Of a stretch of 64,000 nt of DNA, positions 16,444 through 24,791 are shown piece after piece. Source of the DNA: Kribbella capetownensis (GTDB taxonomy: Bacteria; Actinomycetota; Actinomycetes; Propionibacteriales; Kribbellaceae); the NCBI RefSeq assembly GCF_004331485.1, contig NZ_SJKD01000001.1, positions 1,054,001 to 1,118,000 of the forward strand, given 5' to 3'. The notes beneath the pieces are model-generated. The model was not told the origin of the DNA, made no database searches, and saw only the letters and a list, made by a program, of their open reading frames with translations. Both the position numbers and the translations under genes were made by a program. Each line of letters begins with the position of its first letter. Position 1 is the stretch's first letter.

Positions 16444-17555
16444 ATGACAAACACCGTGGTCCAAGGGTTGCCGCGCTGGAGTCTGGCCGTGCCCCCGCTC
16501 GCTCTCGTCGTCCTGGTCCTGTCCTGGGGTCGTGACCTGCGGACCATCCTGCTGATCCTGGTCTGCGCCGGTCTGGGCACGGCGGTGATCGCGGCCGTCC
16601 ACCACGCCGAAGTGGTCGCGCACCGCGTCGGTGAACCGTTCGGCACGCTGATCCTCGCACTCGCGGTGACGGTCATCGAGGTCGCACTGATCGTGACGCT
16701 GATGGCGTCCGGCGGCGACAAGGCCGCGACGCTCGCGCGGGACACCGTGTTCGCCGCGGTGATGATCACGTGCAACGGCATCCTCGGCCTGGCACTCGTT
16801 GTCGGCTCGGTGCGGCATCACGTGCAGGACTTCCGGGTCCGTGCGTCGACCGGTGTGCTCGCGGTGATGACCGCGCTGGTGACGCTGAGCCTGGTGCTGC
16901 CGACGTTCACGACCAGCGCGCCGGGGCCGCAGTTCAGCACGGCTCAGCTCGCGTTCGCGGGTGTGGCGTCACTCGTGATGTACGGCGTCTTCGTGTTCGT
17001 CCAGACGATCCGGCATCGGGACTACTTCCTTCCCGTCCCGACGCGGAGGCCGAAGGCGAGGACGCGGAGAGCGAGGAGGCGCACGCGGCCGCGCCGAGCG
17101 GGAGGACCGCGCTCCTCAGCCTGGGCCTGCTGTTCGCCTGCCTGATCTCGGTGGTCGGCCTCGCCAAGACGGTCTCGCCACGGCTCGAGTCCGCGGTGGA
17201 GTCGGCCGGCGCACCGCTGGGCGTGGTCGGTGTCGTCATCGCGCTGCTGGTGCTGCTGCCGGAGACGGTTGCCGCCGTACGCGCCGCACTGCGGAACCGC
17301 CTCCAGACCAGCGTCAACCTGGCCCTCGGTTCAGCGCTCGCCAGCATCGGCCTGACCATCCCGGCGATCGCGGTCGCCTCCATCTGGCTGAACGGGCCGC
17401 TGGTGCTCGGCCTGGGTGGCAAGGAGATGGTGCTGTTCGCGCTGACCGTCGTGACCAGCATCCTCACCCTCGCCACCGGCCGGGCGACCCTGCTGCAGGG
17501 CGCCGTTCACCTGATGGTGTTCAGCGCGTTCCTGTTCCTTGCCGTAAGCCCTTGA
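16444..17555 (+). pseudogene. ChaA-type Ca2+/Na+:H+ antiporter interrupted by a one-base frameshift
   Basis: The first part (16444 to about 17040) reads as the N-terminal half of a ChaA-like cation/proton antiporter, with VTVIEVALIV and ITCNGILG and several membrane helices, to DYFLPV. Continuation in that frame becomes basic nonsense and stops at 17145. The other half (PDAEAEGEDAESEEAHAAAP, then membrane helices to FLAVSP) is in the -1 frame and ends at 17555. One base is missing at or near the CCC at 17037-17039. Combined length about 370 aa equals the family. TAGACT at 16430-16435 lies eight bases before the ATG. Either a real lesion or a sequencing error. Confidence 0.75.
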
Positions 17556-18986
17556 GGTAGTCGATCACCGCCTGCTTCACCTCGTCCGCGGCCCAGCTGT
17601 GCTCGGCCCAGCCCAGCGCGTTCCCGTTGTAGGACCGATCGCGCAGTTCCGGATCGACCCCGAGCTGGATCAGCTTCTTCACCGTCTCGAGGTGACCGCC
17701 GATCGCAGCCTGGTGGATCGGCGCGGATCCAGCCATCACGCTGAGGTCGAAGCCCAGGTTCTCCAACGGTTCCAGAGCCTCGGTCCGGCCGATCTCAGCG
17801 GCCCGGATGGGAAGGTACGGGTTGCGCGCGATGGCTCGCGTGACCAGATCGCGGCTGACCTCCGGGGTCTCGCCCCGCATGACGGCGGCGAAGACCTCAT
17901 GTACGTCGTCGAGCGGTGCCGCACCGCGAGCACGCAGCAGCTCGGCGATCTCGGTGTGTCCCTGGATGGCGGCGAACTCGTACGCGCGATGCCCGCAAAA
18001 GCCCGGATGCTCGGTACCGCGGCCCTCCGGATCGATGCCTTGGGCAAGCACCAACTCGGCCCGGTGCAGCAGCCCTGTTGACGCCGCGAAAACGAGCTCA
18101 TCCTCCAGCAGCTGCTGTGGCGTCGGGTGGGCGGTCGTCATCCGCTCGTGCCACGGGCCGCCGTCGCCCTTGCCCAGTCCGTACTCGAGCAGGAGCTCCA
18201 GGTGCACGTCGTCGTACGGCGGAGGGCAGCCGGGCCCGCAGTTGTACATGGTCTGGCTGTCGTTCGGATCGGCGCCGGCGTCCAGCAGCAGCCGGGCGAG
18301 CTCGACCCGGTTGCGATGCGGTGGCTGATCGCCTTCACCACGACCGAAAGCCCCGGTCAATGCGGTGAACGGCGACGGCATGCCCTGCCACAGGTAGCCT
18401 GCGTTCGGGTCGGCGCCGTACTCGAGGAACAGCCGCGCGATCTCCACCTGATGCGGTACGTCGAGCCGCCCGTAGGTGATGTAGAGCAACGGTTTCCAGC
18501 GGTACGGACCGCCCTCTTCCCTTGCCTGCCAGGGATCCGCCGCCAGCACCTCACGTACGGCGTCCAGCTCGCCGGCCACCGCCATCGTGTAGATGTTGCT
18601 CCGAGCAACCTCTGGGAACTGGTCGAGCAACTGCTCCGCCGATCGCTGCCGGGCCGGATCGTCCTGCCCGTAGTGCAGCGTCGCGAGCCGCAGGAACTCC
18701 TCGGTGCGTTGCTCCAGAGTGTCGAGCGGACCGCCGATCGACTGGCGGTGCGGGGAGCGGCTGTACTGGTCGACCAGCTCCAGATGCCGGACGATCCGCG
18801 GCCAGCTGGGGAACCTGTAGCTGCGGGCGATCACCAGTTGCGCGTCGGCCAGCGACTGCACGGGATGGAACTCGTCGGCCAGGGCGACAGCCTCGTCGTC
18901 CCGGCGCGGACCTCCTTGAGCAGGGTCTTGGCCTGCTTGCGCAGGTGGTCCAGGTGCGGGTCGTTCGGAAGATTCCGGGTCGGCAT
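17521..18986 (-). pseudogene. Ankyrin-repeat protein with one-base frameshift near the 5' end
   Basis: Reading from ATG 18986 gives MPTRNLPNDPHLDHLRKQAK.. then KEVRAG, the usual start of actinobacterial ankyrin proteins, but the frame then runs into nonsense and a stop. The expected continuation DDEAVALADEFHPVQSLADA lies in the -1 frame and stays open to 17521. One base is missing in the CCC run at 18900-18902. The body holds at least six ankyrin-like units (for example GADPNDSQT, IQGHTEIAELL, IGGHLETVKKL). As sequenced only a shorter product from GTG 18861 (446 aa) could be made. Function unknown; cytoplasmic binding protein. Confidence 0.75.
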
Positions 18987-19130
18987 CGCGACCTCCTCTC
19001 TACGAGCCTGCTGTCCGCGTCGTCAGGCGAGAAAGGAGGTGAACAACAACCACACAACTCCGTGATCAGGTGGGCTGAGCCCTTCCCGCGGACCGGTGGC
19101 ACCCTGAGTGCCTACCAGAACCGTAGCCGA

Positions 19131-19487
19131 TCAAGGCTTTTCCATCCACCACTCGGTGAACTCGTGCGCGCGGTCGCGGGCGAGGCGGATCACCCACAGG
19201 TTGCTGAACTCGCTCGGCGGCTGGGTCTGGTACGTCGTCCAGCCGCGGACGAACCCGACGCCGTCGCCGAACCCGAGCACCTCGTACTCGAACCTCGTCT
19301 CGCCCGGTGCGTCCGCGACCTCCAGCCAGGCCGCGACGATCGCGTCCCGGCCGACCACCGGCTCGTCGTCCGGCCGGCGGTACCAGGTGGCCTCCTCGGT
19401 CCAGAGCGCCGCGATGTGGCCCGGGTCGTTCGACTCCCACGCCTTCCGGTACTTCGCGACCCACCGGTCCAGGTCCTTCTCCCGCAT
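19131..19487 (-). CDS. SnoaL/NTF2-like domain protein
   Basis: 118 aa single alpha+beta barrel of the NTF2/SnoaL type: LDRWVAKYRKAWESNDPGHI, IAALWTEEATWYRRP, and the closing Trp-rich strand FTEWWMEKP. Such proteins bind or isomerise small ligands; this one has no diagnostic active-site set. Stand-alone. The 144-base gap to the ankyrin gene shows nothing convincing. Confidence 0.7.
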   Translation of the reverse strand: MREKDLDRWVAKYRKAWESNDPGHIAALWTEEATWYRRPDDEPVVGRDAIVAAWLEVADAPGETRFEYEVLGFGDGVGFVRGWTTYQTQPPSEFSNLWVIRLARDRAHEFTEWWMEKP

Positions 19488-19554
19488 GGTCAGGCGATCC
19501 TCGTCATCCGGCCATCCTGCCCCAGCACGAGACCCAGCTCACGTCGTCGCCTAC

Positions 19555-19614
19555 TTGAACATGTTCAAAAGGCGGTCGTACGCTCAGCGCGTGACCAAAT
19601 TTGAACGTGTTCAG
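19555..19614 (+). promoter_or_regulatory. Promoter with two TetR-type operators upstream of membrane protein-tetR operon
   Basis: TTGAACATGTTCAA, a perfect 14-bp palindrome at 19555-19568, and the near copy TTGAACGTGTTCAG at 19601-19614 are 46 bp apart. The first contains a -35-like TTGAAC, followed after 18 bp by TACGCT (19579-19584). One site thus covers the -35 and the other the region just after the start of transcription. This fits repression by the TetR encoded two genes on. Confidence 0.72.
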
Positions 19615-19634
19615 TTTGTGAGGACGTGGTGAGC

Positions 19635-20060
19635 ATGACCGTGACGACGTACCTGATCTATCTGCTGGTCTCGGTACCGCTGACGATCTGGGTGGCCCGG
19701 ACGCTGAGCCACAACGGCCGGATCTTCCTGATCGACGTGTTCCACGGCAACGAGGAGTTCGCCGACGCGGTGAACAGGCTGCTGGTGGCCGGGTTCTACC
19801 TGGTCAACCTGGGGTTCGTGACGCTGTTCCTGCGCGCCGACAAGGTGGTCGTCGACGCTCGCGGGGTGTTCGAGCAGCTGAGCGTGAAGCTCGGCATCGT
19901 GATGCTCGTGCTCGGCGTACTGCACCTGATGAACGTCTGGATCTTCAACATGATCCGCCGCCGCAGCCAGCTCGAGACCATGACCAACCCGCCGGTGGCG
20001 CCGAACGACGTACTCCCGGCCGAAGCGCTGGCCAAGGCGCCGGCCCACTACGGCTACTGA
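19635..20060 (+). CDS. Small integral membrane protein, unknown function
   Basis: 141 aa with three hydrophobic segments (about residues 4-22, 48-68 and 86-108) and a cytoplasmic-looking tail rich in Pro/Ala. Not recognised. In-frame GTGs at 19626 and 19629 are alternative starts; ATG 19635 is chosen because the family-like hydrophobic start follows. It stands first in a two-gene operon with TetR under a doubly palindromic promoter, so it is presumably induced by a compound sensed by that TetR. Confidence 0.65.
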   Translation: MTVTTYLIYLLVSVPLTIWVARTLSHNGRIFLIDVFHGNEEFADAVNRLLVAGFYLVNLGFVTLFLRADKVVVDARGVFEQLSVKLGIVMLVLGVLHLMNVWIFNMIRRRSQLETMTNPPVAPNDVLPAEALAKAPAHYGY

Positions 20061-20062
20061 CC

Positions 20063-20758
20063 ATGGACGAGCTGACTACGCTGACGGATGTGACGGAAAG
20101 TGCGACCAGCAAGGGTGAGCAGACCCGGGAGCTGATCCTGTCCACCGCGCTGCGGCTGTTCCGCGAGCAGGGGTACGGCAAGACGACGATGCGGGCGATC
20201 GCCACCGAGGCGGGCGTCTCGGTCGGCAACGCTTACTACTACTACGGCTCCAAAGAGCACCTGATGCAGGCGTACTACGACCACCTGCAGGTGCAGCACG
20301 TCGAAGCGGTCGAGTCGGTCCTGGCGACGGAGAAGGCGTTCGTCCCGCGGCTGACCGGCGTACTGCGGGCCTGGCTCGAGGTGTCGGCGCCGTACCACGA
20401 GTTCGCCGGCACGTTCTTCAAGACCGCGGCGGAACCGAAGAGCCCGCTGTCGCCGTTCAGCGATCAGTCGCGGCCGGCGCGGGAGGCGAGCGTCGAGCTG
20501 TTCCGCCGGGTCGTCGAGGGCTCGGACCTCAAACTGCCGGCCGACCTGAAGGCGGAGCTGCCCGAGCTGCTGTGGCTGATGCAGATGGGGATCGTGCTGT
20601 TCTGGGTGCACGACGACAGCAAGGACCTGCGTCGTACCAAGGCACTGATCGATCGGTCCGTCCCGCTGGTCGACCGGCTGCTCCGGCTGACCCGCATCCC
20701 GGGTGTCCGGGGCGTGACCAACGACCTGGTCGGCCTGATCCGCTCGATCAAGTCCTGA
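20063..20758 (+). CDS. TetR-family regulator
   Basis: 231 aa. The HTH at residues about 25-70 includes TTMRAIATEAGVSVGNAYYY-YGSKEHLM, a standard TetR signature. It follows the membrane protein by two bases, so is cotranscribed, and probably represses its own operon through the palindromes at 19555-19614. An in-frame GTG at 20090 is an alternative start. It ends directly against the convergent DinB-like gene. Confidence 0.87.
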   Translation: MDELTTLTDVTESATSKGEQTRELILSTALRLFREQGYGKTTMRAIATEAGVSVGNAYYYYGSKEHLMQAYYDHLQVQHVEAVESVLATEKAFVPRLTGVLRAWLEVSAPYHEFAGTFFKTAAEPKSPLSPFSDQSRPAREASVELFRRVVEGSDLKLPADLKAELPELLWLMQMGIVLFWVHDDSKDLRRTKALIDRSVPLVDRLLRLTRIPGVRGVTNDLVGLIRSIKS

Positions 20759-21268
20759 CTATTCTCCGGTCAGGCCGTCGATGCGTTCGCGGAGCAGATC
20801 GGCGTGGCCGTTGTGGCGGGCGTACTCCTCGATCATGTGGATGTAGAGGTAACGGACGGAGTACTCGCCCTCGTGGCCCGGGCGCAGGAACGTGTCGTCC
20901 AGGGTGTGGCCCGCGGCGATCTCGCCAGAGGCCTTCACGATCTCCCGGAACTCCGCGAGATCGTGCTCGGCCCGGGCCGCGTCGGCCAGGTCGAAGTCGC
21001 CGTCCGGGTGCTCCGCGGTCCAGTACTTCGGTGGCGCCGGGAGCTGGGCGAGGGCCCGATGGAACCAGTACTTCTCGACCTCGCTCAGGTGCCGGATCAG
21101 CCCGATCAGCGACAGGCTGGACGGATCCACACTGCGCTGGACCAACTGCTCCCCGGTCAGTCCGGACACCTTCCACAGCAGCGTGCCGCGGTGGAAGTCC
21201 AGGAATCCCTGCAGAAGCTCACGCTCGCCGCCGGCGGTCGGCGGATCCACCCGATTCTCAGTCATCAC
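20759..21268 (-). CDS. DinB-like (DUF664) four-helix protein
   Basis: 169 aa DinB/YfiT-like fold. It has SLIGLIRHLSEVEKYWF (first metal His), HTLDDTF and YLYIHMIEEYARHNGHADLL (HxxxE/HxxH set), the triad typical of the mycothiol/bacillithiol-dependent transferase superfamily. TAGGTT on the minus strand lies seven bases before GTG 21268, so GTG 21268 rather than ATG 21265 may be used. The substrate is unknown; a similar gene lies at 43624-44130. Confidence 0.78.
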   Translation of the reverse strand: MMTENRVDPPTAGGERELLQGFLDFHRGTLLWKVSGLTGEQLVQRSVDPSSLSLIGLIRHLSEVEKYWFHRALAQLPAPPKYWTAEHPDGDFDLADAARAEHDLAEFREIVKASGEIAAGHTLDDTFLRPGHEGEYSVRYLYIHMIEEYARHNGHADLLRERIDGLTGE

Positions 21269-21350
21269 GGTGCAGAACCTAGCCGTGTGACGAGCGTCCT
21301 GTGAACAAACCGGCGCGGCGCGGACCCTGCGTGACGTAGACTGTCCGTGA

Positions 21351-21441
21351 CGGCCCGCCCAGTTCTGCCTCGGGCCGGAGCGCCTGTGACAGAGCGCGCT
21401 CGTGTCCCGTACGCGCTGTAACTCGACGCTATCGGGACACG
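21351..21441 (+). ncRNA. Structured 5' leader of the DEAD-box helicase mRNA
   Basis: Two strong hairpins stand in the gap before the helicase. One is CGGCCCG 21351-21357 paired with 21371-21377. The other is a perfect 9-bp stem, CGTGTCCCG 21401-21409 with CGGGACACG 21433-21441. A TAGACT box at 21337-21342 would start transcription just before the first hairpin. A leader of roughly 170 bases suggests post-transcriptional or cold-linked control, as known for several RNA helicases; no named family is recognised. Confidence 0.4.
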
Positions 21442-21517
21442 CAGTCGACCACCACGCGCCGCGGCTGATGAACGGCCGCGCCGGGCAGGACGACCCCCCG
21501 ACTTTCTGGAGTACTAC

Positions 21518-23164
21518 ATGGCGGCCCGCCGCCCGACATCAACGCAGTCTGCCCAAACACCCTCCACCTCCCGTCCCCGCCGGCGTCGCCGTTCCGACGG
21601 CGCCCCTCGGCCGAAGGTTGCTCAGAGCAACAAGGCCGTCACGCGGGCGGCCTACGAACAGGTCGCGGAAGTAGTTGTCCCGGACAACTTGACGTTCGCG
21701 GACCTCGGCGTACCGGCGTCCCTGGTGGCCGCACTCGCGGCGGCCGGGGTGACCAAGCCGTTCCCGATCCAGGCGGCGACGCTGCCGGATGCACTGGCCG
21801 GCAAGGACGTTCTCGGCCGCGGCCGGACCGGATCCGGCAAGACCTACGCCTTCGTGCTGCCCGTGCTGGCCCGGTTGGCCGCGAGCCGGACCAAGCGGCG
21901 TCCGAATCACCCGCGCGCGCTGATCCTGGCGCCGACGCGCGAACTGGCCACCCAGATCCAGGCGTCCATCACGCCACTGACCGACGCGCTCGACCTGCGC
22001 ACCATGACCATCTTCGGCGGCGTCGGCCACGGTCCGCAGATCACCGGCCTGCGCAAGGGCGCCGACATCGTCGTCGCCTGCCCGGGACGGCTCGAGGACC
22101 ATCTCCAGGCCGGGCACGTGAAGCTCGACGCGGTCGAGATCACCGTGCTCGACGAGGCCGACCACATGGCGGACCTCGGCTTCCTGCCCGCCGTACGGCG
22201 GATCCTCGAGGCCACCCCGACCGGCGCTCAGCGGCTGCTGTTCTCGGCCACGCTGGACGCGGGCGTCGACGTCCTCGTGCAGCGGTTCATGACCGAGCCG
22301 GTGACGCACAGCGTGGACTCGGCGCAGTCGCCGGTCTCGAAGATGACCCACCACGTGCTGCACGTCCAGCCCGACACCCGGCTCCCCGTGCTCGTCGACC
22401 TGACCGCGGCGCCCGGACGGTCGCTGGTCTTCACCAGGACGAAGTACGGCGCGAAGTCGCTGACCAAGAAGCTGATCGCGCAGGGCGTGCCGGCGGTCGA
22501 ACTCCACGGCAACCTGTCCCAGGGCGCCCGCACCCGGAACCTCGAAGCCTTCTCGGAGGGTACGGCGAAGACGCTCGTCGCCACCGACATCGCGGCCCGT
22601 GGAATCCACGTCGACGACGTCGCACTGGTGATCCACGCGGACCCGCCGATCGAGCACAAGGCGTACCTGCACCGCTCCGGCCGGACTGCCCGGGCCGGTG
22701 CCGAGGGCACGGTCGTGACGCTGATGACCGACGCCCAGGTTCGCGACGTACGCGACCTCACCCGCAAGGCTGGGATCGCGCCGACCATCACCAAGCTCTC
22801 CACCGGCGACCCGCTGCTCTCCGAGCTGGCTCCGGGCGAGCGCACCTTCGTCGCTCCGCAGCTGGCAGCCGCCTCCGCAGGCCGCTCGTCAACCAGCCGA
22901 GGGCCAGCGGAGTCCGGCTCCGCCGGCCGCGGCGCAGGCGGTCGCAGTGCGGGCGGTCGTGGTGGCGATGGTCGTGGTGCGGGCGGCCGCGGGAGCCGCC
23001 GTCGACGCGGCGGCCGAGGCGCACAGGCACCCAGCGCAAGCCGTCCGGCCTCCTCCGGTTCCGCCAAGCGCTCGGCGCCCACGACGAGCACGGCCTCGAC
23101 CTCGCGATCTGGCGGAGCAGCCGCCTTCTCCGCCGGCACCCGAGCCTCCCGCCGAACCAGCTGA
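21518..23164 (+). CDS. DEAD-box ATP-dependent RNA helicase
   Basis: 548 aa. In order: Q motif (PFPIQAATLP), Walker A GRTGSGKT, PTREL, DEAD as VLDEADHM, SAT as FSATLD, and the C-terminal HRSGRTARAG. The last about 130 residues are basic and RGG-like (GGRGGDGRGAGGRGSRRRRG), typical of RNA-binding tails of cold-shock helicases such as DeaD/RhlE in actinobacteria. TGGAG precedes the ATG. Likely role: ribosome assembly or mRNA unwinding in the cold. Confidence 0.92.
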   Translation: MAARRPTSTQSAQTPSTSRPRRRRRSDGAPRPKVAQSNKAVTRAAYEQVAEVVVPDNLTFADLGVPASLVAALAAAGVTKPFPIQAATLPDALAGKDVLGRGRTGSGKTYAFVLPVLARLAASRTKRRPNHPRALILAPTRELATQIQASITPLTDALDLRTMTIFGGVGHGPQITGLRKGADIVVACPGRLEDHLQAGHVKLDAVEITVLDEADHMADLGFLPAVRRILEATPTGAQRLLFSATLDAGVDVLVQRFMTEPVTHSVDSAQSPVSKMTHHVLHVQPDTRLPVLVDLTAAPGRSLVFTRTKYGAKSLTKKLIAQGVPAVELHGNLSQGARTRNLEAFSEGTAKTLVATDIAARGIHVDDVALVIHADPPIEHKAYLHRSGRTARAGAEGTVVTLMTDAQVRDVRDLTRKAGIAPTITKLSTGDPLLSELAPGERTFVAPQLAAASAGRSSTSRGPAESGSAGRGAGGRSAGGRGGDGRGAGGRGSRRRRGGRGAQAPSASRPASSGSAKRSAPTTSTASTSRSGGAAAFSAGTRASRRTS

Positions 23165-23197
23165 CGTTGCTGTTGGGAACCGTCGGTTGGGCTGACT

Positions 23198-23752
23198 TCA
23201 GTCAGCTTGGCCGGCGGTTTCTGCTTGTTTGCGGGCTCGGTGGGCTCGGACTCGGCCTCTAATGGCGCAGGTGGGGTTCGGGCACCAGCGTCTGCGGCCG
23301 GTCGGGTCGGTGAAGACGCCGCGGCAGTCGTGCTCGGGACACGCGGAGAGAAACACACGCTCGGGACCGGTCAGCTGATCGACGGCCTGACGGGCGATGC
23401 GAGACAACGCGTCCTCGGTCGTCCGCGGACGGGAGCGCTCAAGCCGATCAGTCACCGTCAGCACGGCCGAGTCACCCTCGAGAAACGTCGCGAGCGCCTC
23501 AACCGCCGCCGCATCAGGCGGTACGCCGTCCACCGTCGCGAGCGCGATCGGTCGCAGGATCTCCCGCAACTCCCAGGCCCGCGTCAGGTCCGCCGACGTC
23601 ACCCTCCGCACCGGCCGCAGCTCCACCAGGTCGAGCCACTCCGTGAACCGCTCGACCGTCGGCATCCGCTCCACCGGGTTCTCCCCGAAGTGCGTTCCGC
23701 GCGTGGCGAGCAGGTTCAGCCACGTCGCGCCGAGATCCAGCCGGAACTCCAT
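23198..23752 (-). CDS. CGNR/ABATE-type zinc finger regulator
   Basis: 184 aa. The N-terminal ABATE-like stress domain starts LGATWLNLLATRG, and a C-terminal treble Cys region has CPEHDCRGVF, then RRRWCPNPTC. The family's eponymous CGNR is CAIR here, followed by the usual GRVRAHRAR helix. ATG 23752 is chosen because AGGTGG lies eight bases upstream; GTG 23785 would lie inside the operator repeats. Divergent from the phosphotriesterase-like gene, with two tandem dyads between, so it is presumably the local transcription factor. Confidence 0.78.
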   Translation of the reverse strand: MEFRLDLGATWLNLLATRGTHFGENPVERMPTVERFTEWLDLVELRPVRRVTSADLTRAWELREILRPIALATVDGVPPDAAAVEALATFLEGDSAVLTVTDRLERSRPRTTEDALSRIARQAVDQLTGPERVFLSACPEHDCRGVFTDPTGRRRWCPNPTCAIRGRVRAHRARKQAETAGQAD

Positions 23753-23773
23753 CCGATCAACCACCTGGACATC

Positions 23774-23815
23774 GTAACGCCTCACCCGTTACGTTGGTAA
23801 CGGCTCAACCGTTAC
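23774..23815. promoter_or_regulatory. Tandem 19-bp operators between CGNR regulator and phosphotriesterase-like gene
   Basis: GTAACGCCTCACCCGTTAC (23774-23792) and GTAACGGCTCAACCGTTAC (23797-23815) are identical at 17 of 19 positions. Each is a dyad (GTAACG..CGTTAC) and they repeat with a 23-bp period, about two helical turns. They sit between the divergent starts, directly before the AAGGAGG of the plus-strand operon. Confidence 0.78.
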
Positions 23816-23827
23816 AAGGAGGATCCG

Positions 23828-23872
23828 ATGCAGGACGCCGTACCAGATCAGGCCGCCGCGGAGTCCCGGTGA
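23828..23872 (+). CDS. 14-codon leader ORF coupled to the phosphotriesterase-like gene
   Basis: ATG 23828 follows an excellent AAGGAGG (23816-23822) and encodes MQDAVPDQAAAESR. Its stop TGA overlaps the GTG start of the next gene (GTGA at 23869-23872). The best ribosome-binding site of the operon thus serves this tiny frame, and the enzyme gene is reached by termination-reinitiation. It may be a leader peptide or simply a coupling device; no homology is recognised. Confidence 0.5.
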   Translation: MQDAVPDQAAAESR

Positions 23873-24771
23873 TTCGCGCAGTCATCGGTGACATCCCACC
23901 GGACCAGCTCGGCATCACCGACTCGCACGACCACCTCTTCTTCCGTACTCCGGTCATGCCAGGTCAGGAGCTCGATGATGTCGAGGCGGCAGTCGCCGAG
24001 ACGCAGGCCTTCGCAGCGGCAGGCGGCCAAGCGATCGTGCAGTGGACCCCGCATGGTCTAGGACGACGAGCCGACGCGTTACCCGGAATCTCAACCACCA
24101 CAGGGGTTTCGCTGATCGCGGCCACCGGACTGCACCGGGCCGAACTCTACCCCGACGGATTCGTCGACCAGGTCCGCCCGAAGCTGGCCGAGATCTTCCA
24201 CGCCGAGCTGACTGTTGGCATCGGCAACAGTCAGGTTCGCGCCGGGCTGATCAAGGTTGCCGGCGGCTACCATGTGCTGGATTCCCATGCCCGCTGGGTG
24301 ATGCGGGCCGCCGCCGAGGCGCATCACGCGACCGGCGCACCGATCGCGGTTCACCACGAGCTCGGGACCGCCGCGGACGCGGTACTCGATCTGCTGGTCG
24401 ACGAACTCGCCGTACCGCCGGCCAGTGTGATCCTCGGGCACCTGAACCGCTTTCCCGACCAACGAGGGCACCTCGAGCTGGCCGAGCGAGGTGCATGGCT
24501 GGCGTTCGACGGTCCGTCGCGAGCCAATCACGCGACAGACCCCTGGCTGATCAACTGCCTGGCCGCGCTCGCCGACGCCGGATACGCGGACCGCCTGCTG
24601 CTCGGCGGCGACACGACGACTGCTCGTGCGCGCGGCGCGACCGGTGAGGGGCCCGGCATGCCATACCTGCTGGCCCATCTCCGGCCGCGGATCGAGCGGC
24701 GGCTCGGTGCCCAGGTGGCAGACGCAGTGTTCACCTCCAACCCTGCTCGCGCCTTCGACTGGAGCGTCTGA
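23869..24771 (+). CDS. Phosphotriesterase-family metal-dependent hydrolase
   Basis: 300 aa TIM-barrel hydrolase. The first metal motif is DSHDHLFF (HxH), the bridging Lys lies in LIKVAGGYH, the third and fourth His in AVHHELG and LGHLNR, and the catalytic Asp in LLGGDTTT. Members include PTE-like lactonases (PLL) and true phosphotriesterases; the order and spacing are those of the lactonase-like group, but the substrate is not fixed. Translation is coupled to the 14-codon ORF, and transcription is likely governed by the CGNR protein. Confidence 0.82.
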   Translation: MIRAVIGDIPPDQLGITDSHDHLFFRTPVMPGQELDDVEAAVAETQAFAAAGGQAIVQWTPHGLGRRADALPGISTTTGVSLIAATGLHRAELYPDGFVDQVRPKLAEIFHAELTVGIGNSQVRAGLIKVAGGYHVLDSHARWVMRAAAEAHHATGAPIAVHHELGTAADAVLDLLVDELAVPPASVILGHLNRFPDQRGHLELAERGAWLAFDGPSRANHATDPWLINCLAALADAGYADRLLLGGDTTTARARGATGEGPGMPYLLAHLRPRIERRLGAQVADAVFTSNPARAFDWSV

Positions 24772-24791
24772 GAACCCAGTACGTTTTCGCC

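Noticed and set aside
17030..17045. Programmed frameshifting in the antiporter gene
   Set aside because: No heptameric slippery sequence and no downstream structure evident; a lost base is simpler.
19033..19042. AAGGAGGTGA, the full complement of the 16S 3' end
   Set aside because: No start codon at a useful distance gives more than eight codons; treated as a chance match in a gap.
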